From: Microbacterium sp.
GTDB taxonomy: Bacteria; Actinomycetota; Actinomycetes; Actinomycetales; Microbacteriaceae
Assembly (NCBI GenBank): GCA_019510305.1
Contig: JAEKKN010000029.1
Coordinates: 1-64,000 of the forward strand
DNA length: 64,000 bases
Reading direction: 5' to 3'
Made by a program: the position numbers and the translations under genes. Shown here in pieces: positions 24,645 through 32,702 of the stretch (the stretch's first letter is position 1; every line of letters starts with the position of its first letter). The notes under the pieces were generated by a model. That model ran no database searches. It was given only the letters and a program-made list of their open reading frames with translations, and was not told the DNA's origin.

Positions 24645-24989
24645 ATGGACGAGAACATGGAACGCACACCGCACCCCGAGGATCCGGCAGAGGGAGCGCC
24701 CGATGTCGACGGCGCGACGCATCGCGGCGATCCCGCAGGCATCCCCGAGCACAATTCGGCTCCAGACGGGTATACCGAACAAGACCGCGCCCGAGACGAA
24801 TCGACCGGTGGGGCAATCCAGGGCGACAGCTCCGACGGCGGAACCGGCGGGGCCGTCCAGGGCGACGCGAACCCCGAGCGCAGGACCTCGCTCGGAGGTG
24901 ACGCGACCACAGAGGGCCAGCTCGACGCCGACAACGAGGTCGAGGAGGACAGCCTGAAGACGCTCGACCCCCACGATCCGCCGGCCTGA
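24645..24989 (+). CDS. Small acidic low-complexity protein
   Basis: A 114-residue hydrophilic protein with no recognised family. It is rich in Asp, Glu, Gly and Pro and contains a short internal repeat (GGAIQGD, then GGAVQGD). No membrane segment or cysteine is present, and it is probably disordered. The ATG at 24645 is chosen because TACCGT is six bases upstream; an earlier in-frame ATG would add a basic stretch unlike the rest. Acidic proteins of this kind are common in Microbacteriaceae as uncharacterised ORFs (recalled). The coding call is moderate because no homology was recognised. Confidence 0.55.
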   Translation: MDENMERTPHPEDPAEGAPDVDGATHRGDPAGIPEHNSAPDGYTEQDRARDESTGGAIQGDSSDGGTGGAVQGDANPERRTSLGGDATTEGQLDADNEVEEDSLKTLDPHDPPA

Positions 24990-25032
24990 GCCACTCGTCG
25001 AGCGGACGGATGAGCCCTGGACGCGCTTGGAC

Positions 25033-26271
25033 TCAGCGCCCCAGCACGAGCCGCAGCTGCTCCACCGCCCAGTCGAGTTCGGTCGCGCGCACCACGATCG
25101 GCGGTGCGATGCGGATCGTCTGGCCGTGCGTGTCCTTCACGAGCACTCCGCGCTCGAGCAGCTTCTCGGCGATCTCGCGTCCGGTTCCGAGCGCCGGATC
25201 GATGTCGACGCCGGCCCAGAGGCCCGCGATCCGGACCGCGGTGACGCCATGGCCGATCAGCGCGTCCAGCGAGGCCGCGAGGTGCTCGCCGAGCGCGCGG
25301 GCGCGCTCCTGGACCTCGCCCGTCTCGAGCATCTCGACCACGCGCAGGCCCACCGCGGCCGCGAGCGGGTTGCCGCCGAACGTGGAGCCGTGCTCGCCGG
25401 GCTGGATGACTCCGAGCACATCGCTGTTCCCGACGACCGCCGACACCGGCAGGATGCCGCCGCCGAGGGCCTTGCCCAGCAGGTAGAGATCGGGCACGAC
25501 GCCTTCCCGATCGCACGCGAAGGTCTCGCCGACACGGCCGAGACCCGACTGGATCTCGTCCGCGATGAACAGCACGTTCTTCTCGTCGCAGATCTCACGG
25601 ATGCGGCGCAGGTAGCCATCCGGCGGGATGATCACGCCGCCCTCGCCCTGGATCGGCTCGATCAGCACGGCGGCGGTGTCATCCGTGATCGCGGCGGCGA
25701 CGGCATCCGCGTCTCCATAGGCGACCACGTCGAAGCCCGGCGTGTACGGTCCGAATCCGTCGCGCGCCTGCTCGTCGTCGCTGAAGCTCACGATCGTGGT
25801 GGTGCGGCCGTGGAAATTACCCGCCGCGACGATGATGCGCGCCTGTCCGTCGGCGATTCCCTTGACCCGGTAGCCCCACGCACGGGCCACCTTGATGCCG
25901 GTCTCGACGGCCTCGGCCCCCGTGTTCATCGGCAGGACCATGTCTTTGCCGCACAGCGTCGCCAGCGCGGCAGCGAACGGTTCGAGGCGGTCGCTCATGA
26001 AGGCACGGCTGGTCAGCGTGACCCGGCCGAGCTGCTCGGTGAGCGCGGCGACGAGGGCCGGATGCCGGTGGCCGAAGTTCACGGCCGAATATGCGGCGAG
26101 CAGATCGAGATACCTCTTGCCTTCGACGTCGGTCACCCACGCGCCCTCGCCGCGGGCGATCGTGACGGGCAGCGGGTGGTAGTTGTGCGCGACGTGCGGC
26201 TCGACCTGGGTCGCGGCGCCCGTCGGAGCGCCCTCTACGGACTCGACCACGACCGGCTCGACCGCGGTCAT
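25033..26271 (-). CDS. rocD: Ornithine aminotransferase (ornithine--oxo-acid transaminase)
   Basis: A 412-residue class III PLP-dependent aminotransferase that should convert ornithine and 2-oxoglutarate to glutamate semialdehyde and glutamate. MNTGAEAVE and GNFHGRT bind PLP phosphate, FIADEIQSGLGR carries the aspartate for the pyridine nitrogen, and LLGKALGGG carries the Schiff-base lysine. The start ATG at 26271 overlaps the stop of the upstream guanidino-modifying enzyme (ATGA), so the two are translated together. The pairing implies that the upstream enzyme supplies ornithine or a related arginine product. Longer reading back into the upstream gene is a shadow. Confidence 0.92.
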   Translation of the reverse strand: MTAVEPVVVESVEGAPTGAATQVEPHVAHNYHPLPVTIARGEGAWVTDVEGKRYLDLLAAYSAVNFGHRHPALVAALTEQLGRVTLTSRAFMSDRLEPFAAALATLCGKDMVLPMNTGAEAVETGIKVARAWGYRVKGIADGQARIIVAAGNFHGRTTTIVSFSDDEQARDGFGPYTPGFDVVAYGDADAVAAAITDDTAAVLIEPIQGEGGVIIPPDGYLRRIREICDEKNVLFIADEIQSGLGRVGETFACDREGVVPDLYLLGKALGGGILPVSAVVGNSDVLGVIQPGEHGSTFGGNPLAAAVGLRVVEMLETGEVQERARALGEHLAASLDALIGHGVTAVRIAGLWAGVDIDPALGTGREIAEKLLERGVLVKDTHGQTIRIAPPIVVRATELDWAVEQLRLVLGR

Positions 26272-27140
26272 TTCGCACCACGCAGTTCGAGGGTGCAGCA
26301 CTTGATCCCGCCGCCGCCGAGCAGCAGCTCGGACAGATCGATGAGGATCGGGTTGTAGCCTCGCTCGCGCAGCTGCGCTTCGAACCCCTTCGCTCGCGGC
26401 GAGATGATCACGTTGTATCCGTCGCTCGCCGAGTTCAGCCCGAACACCGAGCCGTCCTCGTCCGAGACGAGGATCGCATCCGGGAAGCGCTCCTCGAGGA
26501 TCGCGCGGCTGGCGTCGTCGAAGGCGCCGGGCAGGTAGGCGATGTTGGCGCGCTCGGGGCCGCCGTTCTCGGCGCCCTGCACCGGGTCGAGCACCGCGAT
26601 CGCGGTGTCGAGGTGATAGAAACGCGGGTCGACCAGGTTCAGCGACACGACCTCGCGACCGAACACCTCGCCGACCTCGCGGTGGCTGTCTCCGGTGGAG
26701 CGGAATCCGGTGCCGGCGAGGACGATGTCGCCGACGAGCAGGAAGTCGCCCTCGCCCTCGTTGACCTCTTCGGGGATGACCGTGTCGTAGCCCGCTGCGC
26801 GGAACCACTCCGCGAACGCCGGGGCCTCGCCCTGACGCTCCACGAAGCGGAACTTCGGCACGTAGGCGCGGCCGTCGATGAGGAAGCCGCCGTTGGCCGT
26901 GTAGACCATGTCGGGGTAGCCGGCGAGCGGCTCGATGAGTTCGACCTCGTGGCCGAGCTCGAGGTACAGGTCGTACAGCTTCTGCCACTGCGCGACGGCC
27001 TTCGCGGTGTCGGTCGGTTTGGCCGGCTCCATCCACGGGTTGATGGAGTAGTTCACCGTGAAGAACTCCGGCTTGCACATCAGATAGCGGCGGTGATGCG
27101 CGGTGCGGGTGGACGTGACGGCAGCCTCGGGCGTCGACAT
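26268..27140 (-). CDS. Dimethylargininase / arginine dihydrolase-like enzyme
   Basis: A 290-residue member of the guanidino-group-modifying (amidinotransferase) superfamily. Landmarks are CKPEFF (22-27), INPWM (33-37), TANGG (81-85), the catalytic-type histidine in FYHLD (His176) and the C-terminal GGGGIKCCT with Cys281/282. Annotation pipelines would call it dimethylargininase, releasing citrulline. The INPWM and PDMVYTAN segments also recall the cyanobacterial arginine dihydrolase ArgZ, which yields ornithine directly. Coupling to rocD favours an ornithine-producing role, but this is inference. AAGGAGC precedes the ATG at 27140. It is the first gene of the two-gene operon. Confidence 0.82.
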   Translation of the reverse strand: MSTPEAAVTSTRTAHHRRYLMCKPEFFTVNYSINPWMEPAKPTDTAKAVAQWQKLYDLYLELGHEVELIEPLAGYPDMVYTANGGFLIDGRAYVPKFRFVERQGEAPAFAEWFRAAGYDTVIPEEVNEGEGDFLLVGDIVLAGTGFRSTGDSHREVGEVFGREVVSLNLVDPRFYHLDTAIAVLDPVQGAENGGPERANIAYLPGAFDDASRAILEERFPDAILVSDEDGSVFGLNSASDGYNVIISPRAKGFEAQLRERGYNPILIDLSELLLGGGGIKCCTLELRGAK

Positions 27141-27173
27141 GGTGCTCCTTGAGAGACAGGTGCGGCGGACGCT

Positions 27174-27296
27174 GTCCAGGGGCCCGGCGGTCCTTCGACC
27201 CGTACGACTAGGCCCTTCGACAAGCTCAGGGACCCAGTAGCGAGGAAGATGCGACTCGGGCACGCCAGCGTCCATTCTGTCACCCGCCCCCTGGAC
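27174..27296. repeat. Intergenic repeat-like element upstream of the arginine operon
   Basis: GTCCAGGGG (27174-27182) and CCCCTGGAC (27288-27296) form exact 9-bp ends of a 123-base stretch. Inside is CCCTTCGACAAGCTCAGGG (from about 27213), a motif recalled as a frequent intergenic repeat in Microbacteriaceae. No coding potential is seen. Confidence 0.45.
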
Positions 27297-27315
27297 GCCG
27301 CCAGAGCGCGCGAGT

Positions 27316-28311
27316 TCAGCCCACCCGCACGATGAGCTTGCCCGCGACATGGCCCTCCTCGATGCGGGCGAGCGCGGCATCCGCCTCACGGAAGGGGTAC
27401 TCGTGCTCGATGACGGGCGCGAAGCGCCTCGCGGCGAGCAGTTCGAGCATCTTGGTGATCACCTCCGGTCGGTTCGTCGCGGCGAGCGAGCGGATGCCGG
27501 GACCTGCACCGACCGACAGGAGTGCCGCTCTCAGCATCCGCGGGATCGGCCCGAGAACGTGCCCGCCGGCGCCGGTCGCGAGAACGATCGTGCCGTCGTC
27601 CGTGACGAGCCGCTGCAGATCACGCAGGCCGATGTCGCCCGCGATGTCGATCACGGCGTCGAAATGCCCCCCGGGGATGGCCGAGAGCGGCTCGCGCCGG
27701 TGATCGAGCGTGCGCACGGCGCCGAGCCCTTTGACAAGAGCGCGGTTGCGCTCGGCGCAGCTCGCCCACACCTCGGCGCCGCGCAGAGCGGCGAACTGCA
27801 CCGCGAACGTTCCCACTCCTCCGGAGGCGCCGATGACGAGCACCCGCTCCGCGCGCGAGCGGAGTCCCACTCGGGCGAGATCGAGCGCTTGCCAGGCCGT
27901 GCCACCGGCGATCGGCAGCGTCGCCGCGTCACCTTCGTCGATGCCGGGCGGCAGCGGCTGCACACGTGAAGCGGGAACCGCGACGTATTCGCCGAGCCCG
28001 CCCCCGCTCTGCAGCTCGCCGACCACGACATCGCCGACCTCGACTCCGATCACGTTCGGGCCCGCCTGCACGACCTCGCCGACAGCATCCATCCCCCGGA
28101 TCGGGAACTTCGGGCGGGTCATGCCGAACATCGGCCGCACGAGCAGGGGGTCGCCTTGCATGAGCCGCACGTCTCCCGCATTCAGCGCAGTGACGCGCAT
28201 GCGCAGGAGCACCTCGCCCGTAAGCGGCACCGGGATCGGCACCTCGTCGAGCGCCACGTCCGCGGCGCGGCCGTACGCCTCGTTCCGCCACGCCTTCATC
28301 GATTCCGTCAT
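27316..28311 (-). CDS. NAD(P)-dependent alcohol dehydrogenase / quinone oxidoreductase (MDR)
   Basis: A 331-residue medium-chain dehydrogenase/reductase. The GroES-like domain (1-130) contains GMDAVGEVVQAGPNV. The nucleotide-binding domain has VIGASGGVGTFAVQFA near residue 160, the quinone-reductase form of the Rossmann motif. No structural zinc cysteine cluster is visible, so it is probably zinc-independent. It overlaps the small xre gene by ATGA and is therefore expressed with it. The substrate is unknown; relatives reduce quinones or enones. Its promoter is probably that of the xre unit, under the 30-bp inverted repeat. Confidence 0.85.
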   Translation of the reverse strand: MTESMKAWRNEAYGRAADVALDEVPIPVPLTGEVLLRMRVTALNAGDVRLMQGDPLLVRPMFGMTRPKFPIRGMDAVGEVVQAGPNVIGVEVGDVVVGELQSGGGLGEYVAVPASRVQPLPPGIDEGDAATLPIAGGTAWQALDLARVGLRSRAERVLVIGASGGVGTFAVQFAALRGAEVWASCAERNRALVKGLGAVRTLDHRREPLSAIPGGHFDAVIDIAGDIGLRDLQRLVTDDGTIVLATGAGGHVLGPIPRMLRAALLSVGAGPGIRSLAATNRPEVITKMLELLAARRFAPVIEHEYPFREADAALARIEEGHVAGKLIVRVG

Positions 28312-28529
28312 CTCGACACCTCCGGGTACTGGAACAGGTCGTCGATCCCGACCCCGAACGCCCGCGCGATCTGGAAGGCCAGTTCGAGTGTGGGCGAGTA
28401 CCGCTGCTGTTCGATGGCGATCAGGGTCTGCCTGGTCACCCCGATCGTGCGGGCGAGCTCGGCCTGGGTGAGACCGGCGGCCTCACGGTGGGAGCGGATG
28501 CTGTTCGAGACGAGCGTCGGCTTGACCAT
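28308..28529 (-). CDS. Small XRE family transcriptional regulator
   Basis: A 73-residue stand-alone Cro/C1-type helix-turn-helix protein (SIRSHREAAGLTQAELARTIGVTRQTLIAIEQ, then PTLELAFQIARAFGVGIDDLFQY), of the YozG-like class. It normally accompanies a membrane protein gene. Here a 24-codon ORF precedes it with a TGATG overlap, and the MDR oxidoreductase follows with ATGA. The perfect 30-bp inverted repeat upstream is a candidate target for autoregulation. The start ATG has no strong ribosome-binding site of its own, which fits translational coupling to the short ORF. Confidence 0.87.
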   Translation of the reverse strand: MVKPTLVSNSIRSHREAAGLTQAELARTIGVTRQTLIAIEQQRYSPTLELAFQIARAFGVGIDDLFQYPEVSR

Positions 28530-28603
28530 CACACGAGACCCCGACGATACGCGATCACGCGGGCGACGAGTCCCGTCCACGCATTGTGCTCCTCGTAGAC
28601 CAT
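28529..28603 (-). CDS. 24-residue ORF coupled to xre, possible gene remnant
   Basis: ATG at 28603 preceded by GGGAGGTGTC, a strong ribosome-binding site, encodes MVYEEHNAWTGLVARVIAYR and four more residues, then TGA overlapping the xre ATG (TGATG). The start resembles the N-terminus of membrane proteins that usually precede such Xre genes (YEEKNAW-type, recalled). It could therefore be a truncated relic kept as a translational coupler, or a functional leader peptide. No frameshifted continuation of a membrane protein is visible because xre follows at once. Confidence 0.5.
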   Translation of the reverse strand: MVYEEHNAWTGLVARVIAYRRGLV

Positions 28604-28608
28604 GACAC

Positions 28609-28638
28609 CTCCCGTGTCAAACATTATTGACACGGGAG
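28609..28638. promoter_or_regulatory. 30-bp perfect inverted repeat before the short ORF/xre/MDR operon
   Basis: CTCCCGTGTCAA (28609-28620) and TTGACACGGGAG (28627-28638) are exact complements around acatta. The left arm includes the ribosome-binding site of the short ORF and a TTGACA on the minus strand. A bound dimer could block transcription, or a stem-loop could mask translation. Confidence 0.6.
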
Positions 28639-28774
28639 TGCACCCCGGCATCCGCGTATGTCAAGAATTCTTTACACTCAAGTTGACCGGCCACCTCGAG
28701 TGGCGGCTCTCGACGGAAAGCGAGCCGAGTTCCGGCAACAGACGCCACCCGAACGCGTGTGCGGGGCGTGTTTC

Positions 28775-28984
28775 TCAGCGCGGACCAGGCGTCTCGGGTG
28801 CCGCACGGTTCGGCAGCGCCGGCCACACGACCAGCAAGAAGGCGGAGATCGGCCCGAGGAACATCGTGAGCAGGAACCAGAACCACCCCGAGCGATTCCG
28901 AGTTCGGGCGAAACCGGCGGCGAGCAACGCCACCGTGAGCCACATGGCGGAGACGGTTGTCGAGAGTGCAGCGACGTCAGACAT
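28775..28984 (-). CDS. Small two-helix membrane protein
   Basis: A 69-residue protein with two hydrophobic helices (about residues 10-25 and 33-54) separated by a basic turn (FARTRNRSG) and a proline-rich polar tail. The GWFWFLLTMFLGPISAFLLVVW stretch recalls short phospholipase_D-nuclease N-terminal-like or superinfection-immunity-like membrane proteins, but no family can be assigned. It begins seven bases after TAGGCT without a ribosome-binding site. It lies directly downstream of the putA-like gene on the same strand, 47 bases after its stop. Confidence 0.65.
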   Translation of the reverse strand: MSDVAALSTTVSAMWLTVALLAAGFARTRNRSGWFWFLLTMFLGPISAFLLVVWPALPNRAAPETPGPR

Positions 28985-28991
28985 GCGCTCG

Positions 28992-28997
28992 AGCCTA
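28992..28997 (-). promoter_or_regulatory. -10 box of the small membrane protein gene
   Basis: TAGGCT ends seven bases before the ATG at 28984, a leaderless arrangement in the gap after the putA-like gene. Confidence 0.45.
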
Positions 28998-29031
28998 TGT
29001 TTGAACGCTCGCCCGCCCCGCGGCGACGCGC

Positions 29032-32000
29032 TCAGATGACCTCGCTGCTCCAGTCGTCGGGAACGCCGCCGCGGTGCGCGGTGATCGAGATCGACTGCTC
29101 CCGCACGAAGCACAGCAGCTCGATGCGGCCCGCGGAGGTGACCTCTCCATCGTGGATCGATATGTCGGCACCCACCCCCAGCGTCTCGATCAACGTCGCA
29201 CGCAGTCCCGCCACCGCATCCGCACCGCCCACCAGGCGCACGCGGCGGGCGCTCGGCTGGCCGGCGAGCTCGCCGTCGCCCTCCGAGGCCCCGAATCGCA
29301 GTCCGCGCTGGAGCCATTCCGCGTCGCTCTCGAGATAGACCGTGGCCCGCAGCTCCGCGAGCGCGTGCCGCACTCCGGCCGGAAGGCCCTCGGCGAGCGA
29401 CAGCACGAACGGCGACCCGGCGCGCACCGCCGCGATCGCGACGCGCAGGAGATCCTGCAGCCGCGCGTCCGCTGCCACCCGCACCTCGGCCGGCACCGGC
29501 CGATACCGCAGCAGATTGCGCTCGATGCCGAGCTTCGACACGTCGCGCACCTGCCCGAACTCGCGATCCCAGGCCAGAGCGTCCGAGAGCGCAGCCCTTC
29601 GCAGCCACTCGAACTCCTCGAAGTCGAGAGACGGCTGCGCCGCTTCGATCAGAGCCGTGATGCGCGAGTCGAGGCCGCGCAGATGCAGGGTGCTCGACAG
29701 CGTAGTCGACCGCTGCGCATGCCACGATCCGAACCCGATCAGACGGTTCGGTCCCCCGCTCTTCGCACCCGGGCCTGTCGACGATCGCGCCCAGCCGCCG
29801 TCGGGCTGCCGCTGCACCTTCGTGCCGACGGTGCTGCGATTGACGAACAGACTGCCCGCCTCGACGGCGTCGAGCCACGTCGCGAGCTGCTCGGGGTCGC
29901 GCGTGTGCAGGCCCGCCGCGATACCCCCGGCGACCTCATCGTGCAGCTCGATGGCCTTCTCGAGCGTGGGCGCATGCATGATGCCGACGACGGGGACGGC
30001 ATGGTCCTCGGCGAGGAACCGCGAGCCAGGGCGCACTCCGATGCGGATGCCGGGACTCCAGAGCCGACCGGACGGATCGGCTGTCTCGAGCCGAGGCTGC
30101 ACGAGCCACTGCTCATCGTCGTCGAGCTCGGTGAGTGCCCGCTCCGCCGCACCCTGCGGCTTCTCGATCATCGGGCCGACCCGAGTACGCGGGTCGTCCG
30201 GCTGGCCGACGCGTAGAGACCTGGTGGCATCAGCCAGCTGCCTCGCGAACCTCTTCGAGCGTCCGGCCGATCCGACGAGGATCACGACCTTCACCGCTTC
30301 GCTCGCCTGGCCGGCGCGCGCGAAAGCGCTGCGCACGACGTCCGAGGCCGCCAGGTCGAGATCCGCCGAGGCGGTCACGATCATGGCGCCCGCCCCCTCG
30401 GCCTCGGCGAGAACCGGAAGCCCAGGGCGCCAGGTTCGCACGCGATCGACGACTTCTCGCGAACCGTGCAGCACGACAAGACCCACCGCCTCGTGCGCGA
30501 CCAGATCCTGGTGGAGTCCACCGTCGGCGATGACCAGGGCGTCGCGCGGCACGCCCACCTGCCACAGCGTTTCGGCGACCGCCTCTGCCGAGCGACGTGC
30601 GCGCGGATCGGCCGCCAGGACGACGGTCGAGCCCGCGGCGAGAGCGGCGAGCACGCCGTCGGCGGGTTCGGCGAGGGGTGCACGCCACGACGACGCGACG
30701 ACGACCACGTCTGACGGCACGAAGGCGGCGCCCGAGATGGCATCCAGCTCCCGAGCGGTCGCCGCGTAGTAGCGGGCACAGTCGACGGCTCTGCTCACGT
30801 CGGCGTCGGCGTCGGCGAAGAGCAGGCCTGTCTCGGATGCCGCGACCTCGATCAGGGACCCGCGACCCCCGTCGAGAGCCGCAGCGGCTCTGAGCAGGAT
30901 CTCTGCCCGCTCGGATGCCGGTCGGGATGCCCATCCGGCGTGCCCGTCGCGCGCACGACCGAGGAGGGCGTCGACGTCCGCTGTCGACTGCGGCGCTGGG
31001 GTTGCGTCCGCCGACGCCGCAGTGATCCGCGGGAAGATCCCTTGCGCCCACTCGCGGTTGGCCGGCAGCGCGGGATCGCTGTCAGGGGTGTTCTCGAACC
31101 CCGGTGCGCCCCCGGCGCCGGCCTCGATCTCGAGCGCCGAGTACACGGCCGTCTCGAAGAACGACTCGTCGTCGGAGCCTCTGATGATGCCGAGCACAGC
31201 CTGGGTCAGCTGCTCTTCGGGCCGTGGCGTCTGCACGACTGGGCGTACGGATTCGTGCACGGGCGCCAGCCGATCCTGCGTGCGGCGTGCGCCGATGCGC
31301 AGCGACGGCTCGCTCGAGCGCCGCAGAGCAGCGCGCAGGCCGTCGGTCGCGGCATCCGATGGCGCTTCCTCGTCGAGCAGGCGGAGGATGCTTCCGATCG
31401 CGACGTCGAAATCGGCGGGCGCGACCACAGCCACCCGCCTCATCACGTTCCCGGTCTCGCGCGCGAGCGCCCGGATCCGTCCCGCCTGATATCCGTGCAC
31501 CATGTCGAACTGCACGGCTGCGGTCACATCGCGATCCTGCGCGAGCAGCCAGGCATAGGCGGCGACACCGAGGTCGTCACCGCTGACACCGATCCGCACC
31601 GCCGCCGTGTGCTCGGGGCGCAGTGCCCAGTCCAGACAGCGGAGCCGGTTGGCGTCGGCGTCGAGCGGCGAGTCGTAGGACGCGGGGATCCATCCGTGCA
31701 GGGCGGAGTCGGCCCGCTCGAGGGCGAGGTTCGCGCCCTTAGTCAGGCGCACCGTGATCGGCGCCCCTCCGTGTGCGACGCGGTCCTGCGCCCATGCAGT
31801 GAGTTCCTGCAGTGCCGGCAGCGCATCGGGGAGCGATGAGGGCAGGGCGATCCCGGCGGCGAGACCGGTCAGCCGCGGGTCCTCCAGAAGACGCGTGAAC
31901 ACCGCGATCGTCAGGTCGAGCTCCCGGTGCTCCTGCACCTCGAGGGTGATCGCCGTGTTCCCGGCGGATGCGGCCTCGTACAGCGGCAGGAGCCGATCGG

Positions 32001-32601
32001 CGGATTGCGCGATGAGCGCGTCGAACGCCCACTCCGACGCCTGTCCGATCACCGCCGACAACGAGAGCGAGACGTGCTCGACGTCATCGCGGAGGATCAG
32101 ATCGCGGACGCCCTCGAGCCGCCGCGTCGCCTCGGCGTCGCCGAGAACCATCGCACCGAGCAGGCTGAGGTTCAGGCTCACGCCGGGGGCCGCGAGCCGC
32201 TCGAGCTCGGCTCCGAGTTTCGCCGGACGGCCGTCGGCGACGAGCGGGCGGAGCACCTCTCGCAGCATCCGTCGAGCGATCGGCACGATCGGAGCCGGGA
32301 GGATGGGAGCAGCACCGCCACCCCATCGCACAGCTCCGCGCACGTACCACGGCAGCGCGGAGGGCACGACCGGCGCCGAACGCCGCAGCTGGACCGCCGC
32401 AGCCGCCAGACTCTCGGGTCGCATCACGCCGTCGGCGATGTCGAGGGCGAACCGCCGGCCGCTCGGATCGTGCAGCAGCTCAGCGAGCCGGGTCTCTTCT
32501 GCTTTCGTCTCTGCGCTCGCCGCTTCTGCTGCCCACCGCTCGGCGAGCTGCACCGCCCGCTCGACGAGCGGAGCGAGTGCGGAGGGCGACGGCTCTGACA
32601 T
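29032..32601 (-). CDS. PutA-like bifunctional proline catabolic protein with degenerate active sites
   Basis: A 1189-residue protein with the full PutA layout: helical N-terminus, proline dehydrogenase barrel (about 140-415), aldehyde dehydrogenase domain (about 535-985) and a C-terminal extension. Against canonical PutA (from memory) key residues are lost. In the ALDH part, the PWNFP asparagine site is SSWRAP (Arg640), the KP lysine is absent (AADPRA), and the catalytic Cys of AGQ-K/R-CSA is Ser767 (AGQASEA). In the barrel, the YLxRRLEEN substrate arginines read SILRLLDEE (404-412), and LQAYLPD reads LPSSLPD. The VKGANLA lysine is kept. It is probably a paralog with an altered or non-catalytic role. 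The start is leaderless. Confidence 0.85.
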   Translation of the reverse strand: MSEPSPSALAPLVERAVQLAERWAAEAASAETKAEETRLAELLHDPSGRRFALDIADGVMRPESLAAAAVQLRRSAPVVPSALPWYVRGAVRWGGGAAPILPAPIVPIARRMLREVLRPLVADGRPAKLGAELERLAAPGVSLNLSLLGAMVLGDAEATRRLEGVRDLILRDDVEHVSLSLSAVIGQASEWAFDALIAQSADRLLPLYEAASAGNTAITLEVQEHRELDLTIAVFTRLLEDPRLTGLAAGIALPSSLPDALPALQELTAWAQDRVAHGGAPITVRLTKGANLALERADSALHGWIPASYDSPLDADANRLRCLDWALRPEHTAAVRIGVSGDDLGVAAYAWLLAQDRDVTAAVQFDMVHGYQAGRIRALARETGNVMRRVAVVAPADFDVAIGSILRLLDEEAPSDAATDGLRAALRRSSEPSLRIGARRTQDRLAPVHESVRPVVQTPRPEEQLTQAVLGIIRGSDDESFFETAVYSALEIEAGAGGAPGFENTPDSDPALPANREWAQGIFPRITAASADATPAPQSTADVDALLGRARDGHAGWASRPASERAEILLRAAAALDGGRGSLIEVAASETGLLFADADADVSRAVDCARYYAATARELDAISGAAFVPSDVVVVASSWRAPLAEPADGVLAALAAGSTVVLAADPRARRSAEAVAETLWQVGVPRDALVIADGGLHQDLVAHEAVGLVVLHGSREVVDRVRTWRPGLPVLAEAEGAGAMIVTASADLDLAASDVVRSAFARAGQASEAVKVVILVGSAGRSKRFARQLADATRSLRVGQPDDPRTRVGPMIEKPQGAAERALTELDDDEQWLVQPRLETADPSGRLWSPGIRIGVRPGSRFLAEDHAVPVVGIMHAPTLEKAIELHDEVAGGIAAGLHTRDPEQLATWLDAVEAGSLFVNRSTVGTKVQRQPDGGWARSSTGPGAKSGGPNRLIGFGSWHAQRSTTLSSTLHLRGLDSRITALIEAAQPSLDFEEFEWLRRAALSDALAWDREFGQVRDVSKLGIERNLLRYRPVPAEVRVAADARLQDLLRVAIAAVRAGSPFVLSLAEGLPAGVRHALAELRATVYLESDAEWLQRGLRFGASEGDGELAGQPSARRVRLVGGADAVAGLRATLIETLGVGADISIHDGEVTSAGRIELLCFVREQSISITAHRGGVPDDWSSEVI

Positions 32602-32607
32602 GGTTTC

Positions 32608-32613
32608 AGCCTA
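32608..32613 (-). promoter_or_regulatory. -10 box of the leaderless putA-like gene
   Basis: TAGGCT, then gaaacc, then the ATG at 32601; no Shine-Dalgarno sequence is present. Confidence 0.5.
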
Positions 32614-32690
32614 GGTGCGTCGGACGCCTTTGACCGGGAGCGTCGCACGCGTCGAGTGCACGCTCCCTGGAGCGTCGCGGAGCGCCGCTC

Positions 32691-32696
32691 TAAGCT
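32691..32696 (+). promoter_or_regulatory. -10 box of the three-gene exported-protein operon
   Basis: TAAGCT, then gtgaac, then GTG at 32703. The in-frame GTG at 32697 directly touches the box, so 32703 is the better start. Confidence 0.5.
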
Positions 32697-32702
32697 GTGA
32701 AC

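Noticed and set aside
25033..27078. A 681-codon frame suggesting a fusion of rocD with the upstream gene
   Set aside because: The extra part is Arg/Gly-rich noise over the guanidino enzyme gene. RocD starts at 26271.
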